The position numbers and the translations under genes were made by a program. Under the pieces are notes generated by a model that worked only from the letters and a program-made list of their open reading frames with translations, did no database searches and was not told where the DNA came from. From NCBI RefSeq assembly GCF_018100905.1, contig NZ_JAGJEG010000013.1, forward strand, positions 36,890 through 100,889: a stretch of 64,000 bases of DNA. The letters run 5' to 3'. Shown here piece by piece: positions 29,435 to 38,250 of this stretch (its first letter is position 1; each line of letters opens with the position of its first letter). Source of the DNA: Pseudoalteromonas sp. MMG010 (lineage in GTDB: Bacteria; Pseudomonadota; Gammaproteobacteria; Enterobacterales; Alteromonadaceae).

Positions 29435-30034
29435 TTATTTATCGTCTTCGTCGTCAAGCCATTCATTCGCTAAATCGTCACTTAGGTATTGATCAAAGTC
29501 AGAGTTACCTTGTGCAGGTAAATCATCTTCAAAATCATCACCATCAAAATCATCGTCTTCTTCTTCAATTCCTAATAGCTCACACAGTTCTTGATGGCGA
29601 GCAATACGGCTATTAAAGTATTTAGCATCTTTACCAGTGAGCATTTGACCACTTTCATGTAATTCAACTAACTTCAATAAACGCTCATCATTTTCTAATG
29701 CTTCAAGCTCTTGTTCAGGTGATAACTCAGGTGCAGCAGCTTTCTTCAACTCAGCCATTGGCTTTAAGTTACGTTTCATCTCAACTTTAGGCTGTGCAAC
29801 AGGTGCGACTAAAGGTACCGCCTTTTTACTGCCAACACGTTTATCTTTAACTCCTGTACTACTCTGATTTACATCAGTTTCAAGCAACTCAGGTGCATTA
29901 CGCGAACCAGGCTTAGCGCCTTTCGTTTTTTTAACACGTTGCTCTTTTAGTGCACGCATTTCTTTAAGCTTATCTTGGCTTAAGCGTACAGGGCCATTTG
30001 ATGGGATTTTACGCGACTTTTTCTTTCTACTCAT
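29435..30034 (-). CDS. yihI: Der GTPase-activating protein YihI
   Basis: 199 residues from the ATG at 30034, giving MSRKKKSRKIPSNG, the start seen in homologues; an in-frame GTG at 30067 and an ATG at 30043 are alternatives, and none has a decisive ribosome binding site. It has a lysine/arginine-rich N-terminus with PGSR, the conserved core LSPEQELEALENDERLLKLVELHESG, and a very acidic tail. YihI stimulates the GTPase Der (EngA) in 50S assembly. It neighbours the csr-type sRNA, matching E. coli order. Confidence 0.9.
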   Translation of the reverse strand: MSRKKKSRKIPSNGPVRLSQDKLKEMRALKEQRVKKTKGAKPGSRNAPELLETDVNQSSTGVKDKRVGSKKAVPLVAPVAQPKVEMKRNLKPMAELKKAAAPELSPEQELEALENDERLLKLVELHESGQMLTGKDAKYFNSRIARHQELCELLGIEEEDDDFDGDDFEDDLPAQGNSDFDQYLSDDLANEWLDDEDDK

Positions 30035-30242
30035 ATCTTTGATCATCTCACTTAAGAGGTTTTGCACAACTCAGTTACTTACTTGCGCTGCAATGCTGGC
30101 ATAGCCAGAAGAATTCGATTTGTATCATGGGCAAATATTTAAACTTGGGTTATGTAATTTGCTGCTATAGGGCTATTTAAATAAAAATAACTTATAGCAT
30201 GATTCATGATGTTATAAACGGTGAGTATTGTAACAGGACAAA

Positions 30243-30276
30243 TAAAAAGGCGGTAGAGAAAACATCTCTACCGCCT
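30243..30276 (-). terminator. Intrinsic terminator of the csr-type RNA
   Basis: On the minus strand AGGCGGTAGAG pairs with CTCTACCGCCT (11 bp) around a 7-base loop, followed by TTTT. Stem bases 30248-30258 and 30266-30276. Confidence 0.92.
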
Positions 30277-30550
30277 ACTAATTTGAGCGCCAAGTTCTGG
30301 ACACTTCTCCCTTCGACTTTTTTAGTCTTTTATTATTTTTATTAGTACATTTCCATTTTGTTATTATATTAACCTTCCGTGTAACATTCCCTTTTGTTTT
30401 TATTATTAAACTTCCATGAGATTTTATTATTTTCGGTCATCCTGACGCTTTTTTATTATTTCCTTTAGTAGCACCAAACCTGTGCTATGTAGTCGTGCCG
30501 CCGTACTTTCCTTATACTTTATTCCATTTTGTTATTGTTGTTTTGCGACA
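30244..30550 (-). ncRNA. csrC: CsrB/CsrC-type regulatory RNA
   Basis: No open reading frame. The minus strand carries nine GGA motifs in A/U-rich spacers: ATGGAA, AAGGAA twice, CAGGAT, ATGGAA, GGGAA, ACGGAA, ATGGAA and GGGAG. One of them sits in the hairpin loop GTC-AGGAT-GAC, the classic E. coli CsrB repeat form. It ends in a strong terminator with an 11-bp stem. Such RNAs titrate the translational regulator CsrA. In E. coli csrC lies between yihA (engB) and yihI, and here the RNA lies between engB and yihI with cytochrome c4 inserted. The 5' end is inferred from the promoter and could shift by several bases. Confidence 0.87.
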
Positions 30551-30556
30551 GTGGTT

Positions 30557-30584
30557 AATCTACTCGTTAATAATTTTGTTACAA
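30557..30584 (-). promoter_or_regulatory. Predicted promoter of the csr-type RNA
   Basis: On the minus strand TTGTAA (30584-30579) and TAGATT (30562-30557) are 16 bases apart, placing the start near 30550. Two TGTAAG half-sites lie upstream (30651-30656 and 30603-30608). They resemble half of the GacA/UvrY box TGTAAG-N6-CTTACA, but the second halves are poor. Confidence 0.5.
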
Positions 30585-30744
30585 CTAATTTATATCTATT
30601 TTCTTACAACCATCACTTCTGTTAACATTCATAATCTTTAATAACAATGACTTACATTAATTAAACTGTTTAAAATAAGATTTAACTCACAAAGCACCAT
30701 GGTCAATGTCTTACAAGAAAATAAATGGTGTTTGTTTTTTTGGT

Positions 30745-30774
30745 ACAAAAAAAGCAGCGATTGCTGCTTTTTTA
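30745..30774 (-). terminator. Intrinsic terminator after cytochrome c4
   Basis: AAAGCAGC / GCTGCTTT hairpin with A-run and T-run on both sides, 53 bases past the cytochrome c4 stop. Confidence 0.85.
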
Positions 30775-30826
30775 TTCGTTATTTGTCATAAGACAAAATG
30801 AAGAATCTAGAAAAGTACATTAGACT

Positions 30827-31459
30827 TTAGTGTAAGCCGCCTAAATACTTCGAAAGCACTTCAATATCATCATCAGTTAATTTAGATGCAATATCACTCA
30901 TCATGCCATTTAAGTCATTATTACGGGTGCCATCTCGAAACTTTTCAAGCTGAGACTTGATATATTCTGGATGTTGAAATGAAATTTTAGGAAATTTAGC
31001 TAACGATGAACCGTTACCACGTGGTCCATGACATGCTGTACATGATGGAATTCCACGTGAAGCATCGCCAGACTTGTACAATTTCTTGCCAACTTCAACA
31101 ACATCTTTAGGTGTTGCGCCTTCGCTCATATTTAATGATGAAAAATACGCAGCCAAATCAGCCATATCTTGTTCGCTTAATGGCATTGCCATAGCGCTCA
31201 TTACAGGATCCATTCGGCCTTCTTTCCCACCAGATGTCATACCTAGCTTTAAATCCTTAAGTTGCTTAAGAATATAATCTGGATGTTGACCTGCAAGTTT
31301 AGGATAGATATTAACTGGCGCATTACCGTCTGGGCCGTGACAAGCCGCACACGTTGCTGATTTTTCTTTACCTGCGTTTACATCGCCATCAAATGCTGTT
31401 GCGTTGCTTGCTGACAACGCACCAAGCAATACTGTTATAGTTAGTGCTATTTTTTTCAT
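30827..31459 (-). CDS. Diheme cytochrome c4
   Basis: 210 residues. Signal peptide about 1-22 (ALTITVLLGALSASNATA). Two similar cytochrome c domains, each with a heme motif: CAACHG (C37-H41) and CTACHG (about residue 139), plus repeated sequence such as YPKLAGQHPDYILKQLKDL and FPKISFQHPEYIKSQLEKF. Cytochrome c4 is a periplasmic diheme carrier feeding electrons to cbb3-type or other terminal oxidases. It sits divergent from engB. The homologue in other gammaproteobacteria is often named cycA or cc4. Confidence 0.95.
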   Translation of the reverse strand: MKKIALTITVLLGALSASNATAFDGDVNAGKEKSATCAACHGPDGNAPVNIYPKLAGQHPDYILKQLKDLKLGMTSGGKEGRMDPVMSAMAMPLSEQDMADLAAYFSSLNMSEGATPKDVVEVGKKLYKSGDASRGIPSCTACHGPRGNGSSLAKFPKISFQHPEYIKSQLEKFRDGTRNNDLNGMMSDIASKLTDDDIEVLSKYLGGLH

Positions 31460-31741
31460 GGTGAATTCTCTGTTCCCGACCCTATATCATCTACAATATG
31501 CATGTTGTAATAGATGTATTCTACACGATAATAAATTCTCTGGCACGTTTTCTACACATATTAAGCTTATAATTTATAGGGTTTTGACCTAGATTAAGCT
31601 TTATTACTATTTTAAAGGACTTTTTATCGCTAAGTTACACACTTAAATTCACTTTTTAATAAGCGCTATATAGTATAAAATACGCGCCCTGAGTGAATTT
31701 AGTTTACTCTAATCAATTATTTTTAAAGTTTAGGAGAGCTC

Positions 31742-32386
31742 GTGCTCAAATCTCGTATCAAATACAATACCGCGTCTTTTGTAACTAGCGCACCAGATAT
31801 CACTAAGTTACCTGCTGATACGGGGATTGAAGTCGCGTTTGCTGGTCGTTCAAATGCCGGTAAGTCGAGCGCTTTAAATGCACTTACCGATCAAAAGCTA
31901 GCACGGACCAGTAAAACACCTGGACGTACTCAGTTAATTAATACCTTTGAGCTTGCTGATGTCGACAATATGCGTTTAATAGATTTACCCGGTTATGGCT
32001 TTGCTAAAGTCCCGATCGAAATGAAGAAAAAATGGCAGAAGTCACTCGGTGAATACCTACAAAAGCGTCAAAGCTTAAAAGGCATTGTTATTTTAATGGA
32101 TATTCGTCATCCATTAAAAGATTTAGACCGTGATTTAATTAATTGGGCTATTGGCAGCGAAATTCCTGTACTTGCACTATTAACTAAAGCCGATAAATTA
32201 AAGCAAGGTGCTCGCAAAGCACAGGTATTACAAGTACGCAGAGAGTTAAGTAATTTAGACGGCGATATTACAGTGCATGCCTTTTCATCATTAAAAGGGG
32301 TTGGCTTACCTGAAGTTGCAAAAAAATTAGACGAATGGTACCTAGGTCCTGTCGTTACAACAGCTCCTAAAGAATCTGAAGATTAA
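31742..32386 (+). CDS. engB: Ribosome-biogenesis GTPase EngB (YsxC/YihA)
   Basis: 214 residues from a GTG start with GGAGAG 5 bases upstream. G1 GRSNAGKSS (residues 35-43), G2 [10 protein letters not shown]3 [10 protein letters not shown]4 TKAD and G5 FSSLKGVG are all intact. It is an essential GTPase in late 50S subunit assembly. In enterobacteria it lies next to spf and csrC, and here it keeps an equivalent neighbourhood. Confidence 0.96.
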   Translation: MLKSRIKYNTASFVTSAPDITKLPADTGIEVAFAGRSNAGKSSALNALTDQKLARTSKTPGRTQLINTFELADVDNMRLIDLPGYGFAKVPIEMKKKWQKSLGEYLQKRQSLKGIVILMDIRHPLKDLDRDLINWAIGSEIPVLALLTKADKLKQGARKAQVLQVRRELSNLDGDITVHAFSSLKGVGLPEVAKKLDEWYLGPVVTTAPKESED

Positions 32387-32419
32387 GTCTTAATTAAAAT
32401 AAAGTCTTTGCTTAATTAT

Positions 32420-32455
32420 AAAATAGCCGCCCTCATCGTGTTCGGCTATTTTTTA
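32420..32455 (+). terminator. Intrinsic terminator after engB
   Basis: AAATAGCCG (32421-32429) pairs with CGGCTATTT (32443-32451) and is followed by TTTT, 34 bases after the engB stop. Confidence 0.85.
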
Positions 32456-32635
32456 TAACTAAGCGGCTACTTTAACAACCCGTCCTGTACGCATTTCACG
32501 ACTATAAACCTGCCAACATTGTTAATATCAACTAATTAGTAACGCTCATAAATATAAACATGCGCTTATAATCCATTTTAAAATAAACGACTTGGCTCAC
32601 TTATTAGCAAACCAAGCACACTCAATATTATATCA

Positions 32636-33220
32636 CTACTTATTAAAACTCAGCGCAAATGTCACAGGTACCGCAGTCGCAATTGACGGAAGCCCGGCTA
32701 GTTTTTGCAATGTTTTAATTCCTTCTGTTACGCCAAAATCATTGCTGTTAATAACAACAGGCGTGAAGGAGGATACAGACAGATCACCATCTGATGTTTT
32801 TGTTACTAATACATCGATACTGAGTGCTTTTTTATTACCATGAAAATCAAGCTCACTGTGTATGCCTTTTACAACATATTGCCCCGGTTTTTTAAAACCA
32901 TCGAGCGTTGATTTTAAGTTTGCAGTAAGCGTTGCACTTGGAAACTGAGCCGTTTCAAACAATAGCTTACTCAAACGTTCATTACGAATAGGGATGAGTG
33001 TTTCACCTGAGGTTAAATCGATATTAATTGTCAGTGCTCCCTCATCAGATAATTCGCCTGTAATACGCTTAAAATGATGGGCTTCTGCAATACTATCTTT
33101 TTTTATAGAGACAAAACTAATTTGGCTTTTATCATTATCTAACTGCCAATTGGCATGAGCAAAACTAGACAATACTAAACTTGATAACGACAACCCTGCT
33201 ATAACGAATGCTTTAAACAT
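32636..33220 (-). CDS. Periplasmic YceI-family protein
   Basis: 194 residues. Signal peptide about 1-23 (VIAGLSLSSLVLSSFAHA). YceI lipocalin-like fold: NWQLDNDKSQISFVSIKKDSIAEAHHF at the mature N-terminus, the central strand VLVTKTSDGDLSVSSFTPVVIN and a C-terminal VTFALSF. Structures of the family bind isoprenoid-type lipids; the ligand here is unknown. It is convergent with engB and lies downstream of the candidate RNA at 33345-33462. Confidence 0.9.
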   Translation of the reverse strand: MFKAFVIAGLSLSSLVLSSFAHANWQLDNDKSQISFVSIKKDSIAEAHHFKRITGELSDEGALTINIDLTSGETLIPIRNERLSKLLFETAQFPSATLTANLKSTLDGFKKPGQYVVKGIHSELDFHGNKKALSIDVLVTKTSDGDLSVSSFTPVVINSNDFGVTEGIKTLQKLAGLPSIATAVPVTFALSFNK

Positions 33221-33344
33221 AACACCTCCTAAAAAACGAATAAAATAAATACCTATTCGATGGTATCACTTGAAGTATTTAGTGCAATTGTTGGTTACAA
33301 AATAATAAAGATACGTTGTTTAGAATTAAGGAGGTTTTTAGGGC

Positions 33345-33375
33345 TAAAAATAAAAACGGCCCACCAAAAACAGGT
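33345..33375 (-). terminator. Strong terminator of the candidate polA-downstream RNA
   Basis: Minus-strand CGGCCTACC pairs with GGTGGGCCG around TGTTTTT (9 pairs, one G-U) and is followed by TTTTTATTTTT. Confidence 0.85.
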
Positions 33376-33462
33376 AGGCCGGTATAGCAATTTAAATAAA
33401 CGCTATGCAATTTGCTGTACCTTTCAGTACATCATCAACAGGATGTCCAACAGGATGAGGAC
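33345..33462 (-). ncRNA. Candidate small RNA downstream of polA (spf position)
   Basis: On the minus strand an extended -10 (TGCTAAAGT, hexamer 33469-33474) with TTGTAT 18 bases upstream predicts a start near 33462. The transcript would carry hairpins GTCC-N10-GGAC, CATC-CTGTT-GATG and GTAC-N6-GTAC, then a strong terminator at 33348-33375. The position directly after polA matches Spot 42 in enterobacteria and vibrios, but the sequence does not show the conserved Spot 42 5' region. Read on the plus strand, the same hairpins would present ACAGGATG loops like CsrA sites. Confidence 0.5.
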
Positions 33463-33599
33463 GGGCGCACTTTAGCAAAATCAAAGTTCAAAATACAACA
33501 GTAATGTATGAATTTTATAAAAATTGATAAACATATAACTAATTGCTACAAAATAAGCCATAAATTAACTAAGTTTTAACTAAAATAAAATTAATTAAT

Positions 33600-33627
33600 G
33601 CTGATAAAATAAGTTAACTTTATCAGC
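33600..33627 (-). terminator. Possible terminator after polA
   Basis: GCTGATAAA/TTTATCAGC, a 9-bp stem with a 10-base loop, 20 bases after the polA stop. The downstream sequence is AT-rich but lacks a clean U-run, so read-through into the sRNA candidate is possible. Confidence 0.45.
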
Positions 33628-33646
33628 AATGACCTACATGTAATGG

Positions 33647-36376
33647 TTAATGTGCTTGCTCCCAATTATCTCCCTCATCAGCTTCAACAACTAATGGAAC
33701 ATCTAATTGCGCGGCTTCTGACATAAGCTGGCAGATCTGTTGAGTATAGTGTTTAGCGCAGTCTTCTTTTATTTCAAATACCAATTCATCGTGTACTTGC
33801 ATTAATAATTTAATCGTATCTGGGGCTTGTTGTTTCACCCATACATTTACGCTAAGCATTGCTTTTTTAATGATATCAGCGGCAGTACCTTGCATCGGTG
33901 CATTAATAGCGGCGCGTTCTGCGCCTTTTCTGCGAGCACCATTACGGGCGTTTATTTCAGGTAAATGCAAACGTCGACCAAATATTGTTTCTACATATCC
34001 GTTTTCGGCTGCACTTTCGCGGGTACTTTCCATGTACTCAAGCACACCAGGGAAACGCTCAAAATATTTATCAATATAATGCTGTGCTTCATGACGAGGT
34101 ACATCAAGTTGACGTGACAAGCCAAAGGCGGACATCCCATAAATTAAACCAAAGTTTACGGCTTTTGCTTTACGACGCATATCGGTAGTGACATCATCAA
34201 GCTCCACGCCAAATACCTCTGCAGCGGTGGCGCTGTGAACATCTAATCCATTCGCAAACGCATTTAGTAAGCCTTTATCTTGTGACAAATGCGCCATAAT
34301 ACGCAATTCAATTTGGCTGTAATCGGCAGCGATAATTTTATAACCCTTCGCAGCTATAAATGCTTCACGAATACGACGCCCTTCTTCTGAGCGAATAGGA
34401 ATATTTTGTAAATTAGGATCGGTTGAACTTAAACGCCCCGTCGCTGTGACTGCCTGATGGTAAGAGGTATGTACGCGCTGTGTTTTCTCATTCACCATTA
34501 ATGGTAGCTTATCGGTGTACGTTGATTTTAGTTTTGATAAACCGCGGTGCTCAATGATAACTTTAGGCAAAGGGTAGTCATGTGCTAACTCTTGCAGCAC
34601 TTCTTCTGCAGTAGAAGGCGCACCTTTAGGGGTTTTTTTAATAATGGGCAGCTCAAGCTTTTCAAATAACAATACTTGCAATTGCTTTGGAGAACTTAAA
34701 TTAAAGGGTTCACCCGCTATTTCAAATGCTTCTTTTTCAAGCTCAATTAAACGCTCGCCTAAACGTTGGCTATGCGCTGCTAACATATTACTATCTATTG
34801 CAACACCGGTACGTTCAATATCAGAAATCACACTGACAAGTGGCATTTCTATTTCTTCAAATACCGATTTTAGCTTTTCATCAGCTTCGATTTTTGGCCA
34901 TAGTACTTGGTGTAAACGCAGTGTAATATCCGCATCTTCTGCCGCATAAGGCGCTGCTTTTTCAAGCTCAATTTGATTAAATGTCAGCTGCTTCTTGCCT
35001 TTACCTGCAATATCTTCAAAGCTGATATTTTTATGGCCAAGGTATTTTAAAGCTAATGAATCCATGTCATGGCGAGTGCCTACACTGTTGAACACATACG
35101 ACTCAAGCATCGTGTCAAACTTAATACCATTAAGCGCAAAGCCTGCATTAGCTAATACACTTTTATCATATTTAAGGTTTTGCCCGACTTTAGCTTTAGT
35201 GGGGTCGGCTAAAATAGGTGCTAATTTATGCATGACATAATCAAGTGTTAGTTGCTCTGGTGCGCCAGGATAGTCATGCGCAACAGGTAAATAAGCCGCT
35301 TCACCTGCTTTTACTGAGAAGCTCATACCGACTAACTGAGCTTGCATGTAATCTAAGCTAGTTGTTTCGGTATCAAAGGCAAATAACTCGGCTGCATTTA
35401 ATTGCTCAATTAATACGTCAAACTGAGCTTCAGTTAAAATAGTTTCGTAATGGGCATCTTCAACTTTTGGTAATTCGTTTACTTCTGTTGGTACCGCTTT
35501 TTGCGCATCTTTTGGATTATCAATCAGTTCTGCTAACCAGCGGCGAAATTCACACTCGCCAAATAGTTTTATTAATTCATCTTTATTAGGTGTTTTTAAA
35601 TTAAAGCTATTAAGGTCAGATTCAACGTCTACATCACATTTTATCGTCGCTAATTCATAGCTTAAAGGTAAATGTGCGACTGCATTGGCGAGCTTTTCAC
35701 CTATTTTACCTTTTATATCACCCGCATTATCAAGTACACCTTGCAGCGATCCATACTTTTGCAACCACTTTACTGCTGTTTTTGGTCCACATCCATCTAC
35801 ACCAGGTATGTTATCGACCTTATCACCCATTAACGCTAAATAATCGATAATAAGTTCGGGTCCCACGCCAAATTTTTCAACGACAGTAATAGGATCAGAA
35901 ATACTATCGGTCATGGTGTTAATAAGAGTCACATGCTCATTAACTAACTGCGCCATGTCTTTATCACCGGTTGATATTAATACATGACGTTTTTGCTCGG
36001 TTGCAATACGCGCAAAAGTACCAATCACATCATCCGCCTCAACCCCTCCAATACTAATCAGCGGAAAGCCCATTGCTTTAATAATTTCGTGCAATGGCGC
36101 TATTTGCGTACGAAGATCGTCAGGCATAGGCGGACGATTTGCTTTGTACTCACTGTACATATCATTTCTAAATGTTTTCCCTTTAGCGTCAAACACCACC
36201 ACCATATGAGAGGGATCATATTGCTTGATCAAACTTTTAAGCATATTCACTACGCCATAAATAGCACCGGTCGCTTCACCTTTAGAGTTAGTTAAATGAG
36301 GTGGCGAATGATAAGCGCGAAATAAATATGATGAACCATCAACGAGAATAAGTGGGTTTTCGGGGATCTGAGCCAT
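33647..36376 (-). CDS. polA: DNA polymerase I
   Basis: 909 residues from the ATG at 36376 (MAQIPENPLILVDGSSYLFRAYH); an in-frame TTG at 36400 adds eight unlikely residues. Three domains: 5'-3' exonuclease/FEN (about 1-290, with GDKDMAQLV and DNIPGVDGCGPKTA), 3'-5' exonuclease (about 330-510, with FDTETTSLD) and family A polymerase (motif A ADYSQIELRIMAHLS, motif B RRKAKAVNFGLIYGMSAFGL, motif C QVHDELVFE). It fills gaps in Okazaki processing and repair. A perfect DnaA box lies 114 bases upstream. Confidence 0.98.
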   Translation of the reverse strand: MAQIPENPLILVDGSSYLFRAYHSPPHLTNSKGEATGAIYGVVNMLKSLIKQYDPSHMVVVFDAKGKTFRNDMYSEYKANRPPMPDDLRTQIAPLHEIIKAMGFPLISIGGVEADDVIGTFARIATEQKRHVLISTGDKDMAQLVNEHVTLINTMTDSISDPITVVEKFGVGPELIIDYLALMGDKVDNIPGVDGCGPKTAVKWLQKYGSLQGVLDNAGDIKGKIGEKLANAVAHLPLSYELATIKCDVDVESDLNSFNLKTPNKDELIKLFGECEFRRWLAELIDNPKDAQKAVPTEVNELPKVEDAHYETILTEAQFDVLIEQLNAAELFAFDTETTSLDYMQAQLVGMSFSVKAGEAAYLPVAHDYPGAPEQLTLDYVMHKLAPILADPTKAKVGQNLKYDKSVLANAGFALNGIKFDTMLESYVFNSVGTRHDMDSLALKYLGHKNISFEDIAGKGKKQLTFNQIELEKAAPYAAEDADITLRLHQVLWPKIEADEKLKSVFEEIEMPLVSVISDIERTGVAIDSNMLAAHSQRLGERLIELEKEAFEIAGEPFNLSSPKQLQVLLFEKLELPIIKKTPKGAPSTAEEVLQELAHDYPLPKVIIEHRGLSKLKSTYTDKLPLMVNEKTQRVHTSYHQAVTATGRLSSTDPNLQNIPIRSEEGRRIREAFIAAKGYKIIAADYSQIELRIMAHLSQDKGLLNAFANGLDVHSATAAEVFGVELDDVTTDMRRKAKAVNFGLIYGMSAFGLSRQLDVPRHEAQHYIDKYFERFPGVLEYMESTRESAAENGYVETIFGRRLHLPEINARNGARRKGAERAAINAPMQGTAADIIKKAMLSVNVWVKQQAPDTIKLLMQVHDELVFEIKEDCAKHYTQQICQLMSEAAQLDVPLVVEADEGDNWEQAH

Positions 36377-36489
36377 GGTGAAATTGGATCCTAAAGACAA
36401 ATAAATAAATTAATGACAAGCATGCCATAAGGTAATAAATAAAACGACTGCGAATTAAAGTTTGCTATGGCATACAAAACAGGACTTCC

Positions 36490-36498
36490 TGTGGATAA
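36490..36498 (-). promoter_or_regulatory. Perfect DnaA box upstream of polA
   Basis: TGTGGATAA is the exact complement of the consensus TTATCCACA. A one-mismatch copy TGTGGACAA lies at 36624-36632. Three GATC sites cluster at 36717-36736. In E. coli DnaA is reported to affect polA expression, so a regulatory site is plausible. The rest of 36377-36869 is AT-rich and holds no convincing gene. Confidence 0.5.
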
Positions 36499-36869
36499 CT
36501 GTGTTGACAACAGGCACAAAGTGTTCTTCCGAAGCATATTAAAACGCCTAGAAAAAGTATTAACTATATGTTTTTATTTAAAAAAGATATTGCGAGGTTC
36601 TTTTTTTATTATTTATAAACCAATGTGGACAAAGGTTTTATTCACATCCTGCTAGTTTTCAATACGAACATAATTATTACGTATTTATTTAACAGGAGAG
36701 ATATTCTAGCATAATAGATCAAAGATCATAGCGATCCTTTTATATTTTTTTTATCCCTCTCAAAAGAGAAAAAGTATATAGCCCGATATTCCTTAGTTTA
36801 ACGCCTATTTTTTATGCTAAATTTATTTTTTACCGTGATAAACTTAAAGAAAACTTGATAGAGGTAACA

Positions 36870-37517
36870 ATGAAAAAAGTAGCCGTTATTTTAGCTGGAT
36901 GTGGTGTTTTTGATGGTAGTGAAATTAATGAAGTTGTTCTCACTTTACTCCATATAGAGAAAAACAATGCAAGCTATCAATGCTTTGCCCCAAATATTGA
37001 GCAATACCATACAATAAATCATATCACTGGCGAAGAAATGCCAGAACAACGCAATGTATTAGTTGAAGCAGCACGTATTGTGCGCGGTGATATAAAAAAT
37101 GTAAACGAACTTGATATTGCTCATTATGATGCGCTTATTGTACCGGGTGGCTTTGGCGCAGCAAAAAACTTATCTAACTTTGCGATTAAAGGTACTCAAG
37201 CAACGGTTAATACTGACGTCCTAAACGCATGTAAACTATTTGCCAATGCACAAAAAGCTGCTGGTTATATGTGTATTGCGCCCAGCTTAATTCCATTTGT
37301 ATATCAACAAGCAACACTAACAATAGGCACTGATGCAGATACTGCACAGGCATTAAATAATTTAGGTGCGACTCATCAACCCTGCCAAGTCGATGATACG
37401 ATTGTGGATAAAAATAATAAAATAGTCACAACACCTGCCTATATGCTAGCGCAAAGCGTGCTTGAAGCAGAAAAAGGCATCGCAAAATTAGTACATCATG
37501 TTTTAGCTTTAACTTAA
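36870..37517 (+). CDS. elbB: Isoprenoid biosynthesis glyoxalase ElbB
   Basis: 215 residues from the ATG at 36870, with GAGGTAA just upstream; the longer frame starts at a TTG that overlaps this site. DJ-1/PfpI superfamily fold: MKKVAVILAGCGVFDGSEINE, the IVPGGFGAAKNLSNFA motif and GYMCIAPSLIPF, where the nucleophile-elbow Cys is in MCIAPS. The E. coli protein has weak glyoxalase activity; its physiological role is unclear. Confidence 0.94.
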   Translation: MKKVAVILAGCGVFDGSEINEVVLTLLHIEKNNASYQCFAPNIEQYHTINHITGEEMPEQRNVLVEAARIVRGDIKNVNELDIAHYDALIVPGGFGAAKNLSNFAIKGTQATVNTDVLNACKLFANAQKAAGYMCIAPSLIPFVYQQATLTIGTDADTAQALNNLGATHQPCQVDDTIVDKNNKIVTTPAYMLAQSVLEAEKGIAKLVHHVLALT

Positions 37518-37651
37518 GGTAACCCGCTATAAAATATTGGTTTTTATTGCGCTAGCGCAATATCTGCGTATTTTTATTAAGAAAATTGCGGCTTGGCGTT
37601 TTATAAATTGTTACACGAATGTATAATCGCTTTAAATTCCGTCATCTATAT

Positions 37652-37665
37652 CGTGATTGATCACG
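37652..37665 (+). promoter_or_regulatory. Dyad in the cytochrome c5 leader
   Basis: CGTGAT-TG-ATCACG lies about 24 bases downstream of a TATAAT-like element (37622-37627) and 24 upstream of the ATG. It could be an operator or a short RNA hairpin. The half-site spacing does not fit CRP or FNR consensus. Confidence 0.35.
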
Positions 37666-37688
37666 TTCAATCGAAGTGAGCAAGGCAA

Positions 37689-38084
37689 ATGAAAAAACTT
37701 ACTGCTGCTGCATTATTAGTGCTAGCAACCACCGCATACGCACAGCCATATGATAACTCTATGAGTGAAGATGCAATTAAAAAACGTTTAGCGCCAATCG
37801 GTGCTGTATACCTAAAAGGTGATAAACCTGCAGGGCCAGTAGTACCTGCGGGCCCTCGTTCAGGTCAGCAAGTTTATCAAAGTACATGTTTTGCATGTCA
37901 CGGTACAGGTGCATTAGGTGCGCCTAAATCTGCTGATGACTGGGCTCCGCGTATTGCTAAAGGTAAAGATGTACTATTACAGCATGCACTGAATGGTTTT
38001 AATCAAATGCCTGCAAAAGGGACTTGTATGGATTGTTCTGAAGATGAAATTAGTGCAGCAATTGATTTTATGACTTCAAAGTAA
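37689..38084 (+). CDS. Cytochrome c5
   Basis: 131 residues. Signal peptide about 1-18 (KLTAAALLVLATTAYA). A single heme site CFACHG near residue 71 and the c5-specific second Cys pair after the fold (GTCMDCSEDEISAAIDFM), which forms a disulfide in c5 cytochromes. GALGAPKSADDWAPRIAKG is a strong class signature. It is a small periplasmic or membrane-associated electron carrier. It has its own -10 element upstream and its own terminator. Confidence 0.93.
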   Translation: MKKLTAAALLVLATTAYAQPYDNSMSEDAIKKRLAPIGAVYLKGDKPAGPVVPAGPRSGQQVYQSTCFACHGTGALGAPKSADDWAPRIAKGKDVLLQHALNGFNQMPAKGTCMDCSEDEISAAIDFMTSK

Positions 38085-38102
38085 TTATCTCATTTGATAA
38101 TT

Positions 38103-38134
38103 AAAAAAGGCTTACTATATGTAAGCCTTTTTTA
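38103..38134 (+). terminator. Intrinsic terminator after cytochrome c5
   Basis: AAAAAGGCTTAC / GTAAGCCTTTTTT with a 5-base loop, 18 bases after the stop. Confidence 0.88.
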
Positions 38135-38250
38135 TTATGTAATGTAATAAAATACACCTGAAATTGATATAAATGCTTGACGATTTTTTTTACAAGTGAA
38201 ACAATAGTCTATTAACTGTACAATAATTATAATAAAAACTGGCAGGCTCA

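Noticed and set aside
33345..33462. Calling this RNA Spot 42
   Set aside because: Position fits, but the conserved 5' part of Spot 42 is not visible, so I leave it unnamed.
36467..36655. 62-codon frame between polA and elbB
   Set aside because: No ribosome binding site, AT-rich low-quality product, overlaps the DnaA-box region.
36377..36869. Replication origin
   Set aside because: One perfect and one near-perfect DnaA box and a few GATC sites are too few, and dnaA/dnaN/mnmG are absent.
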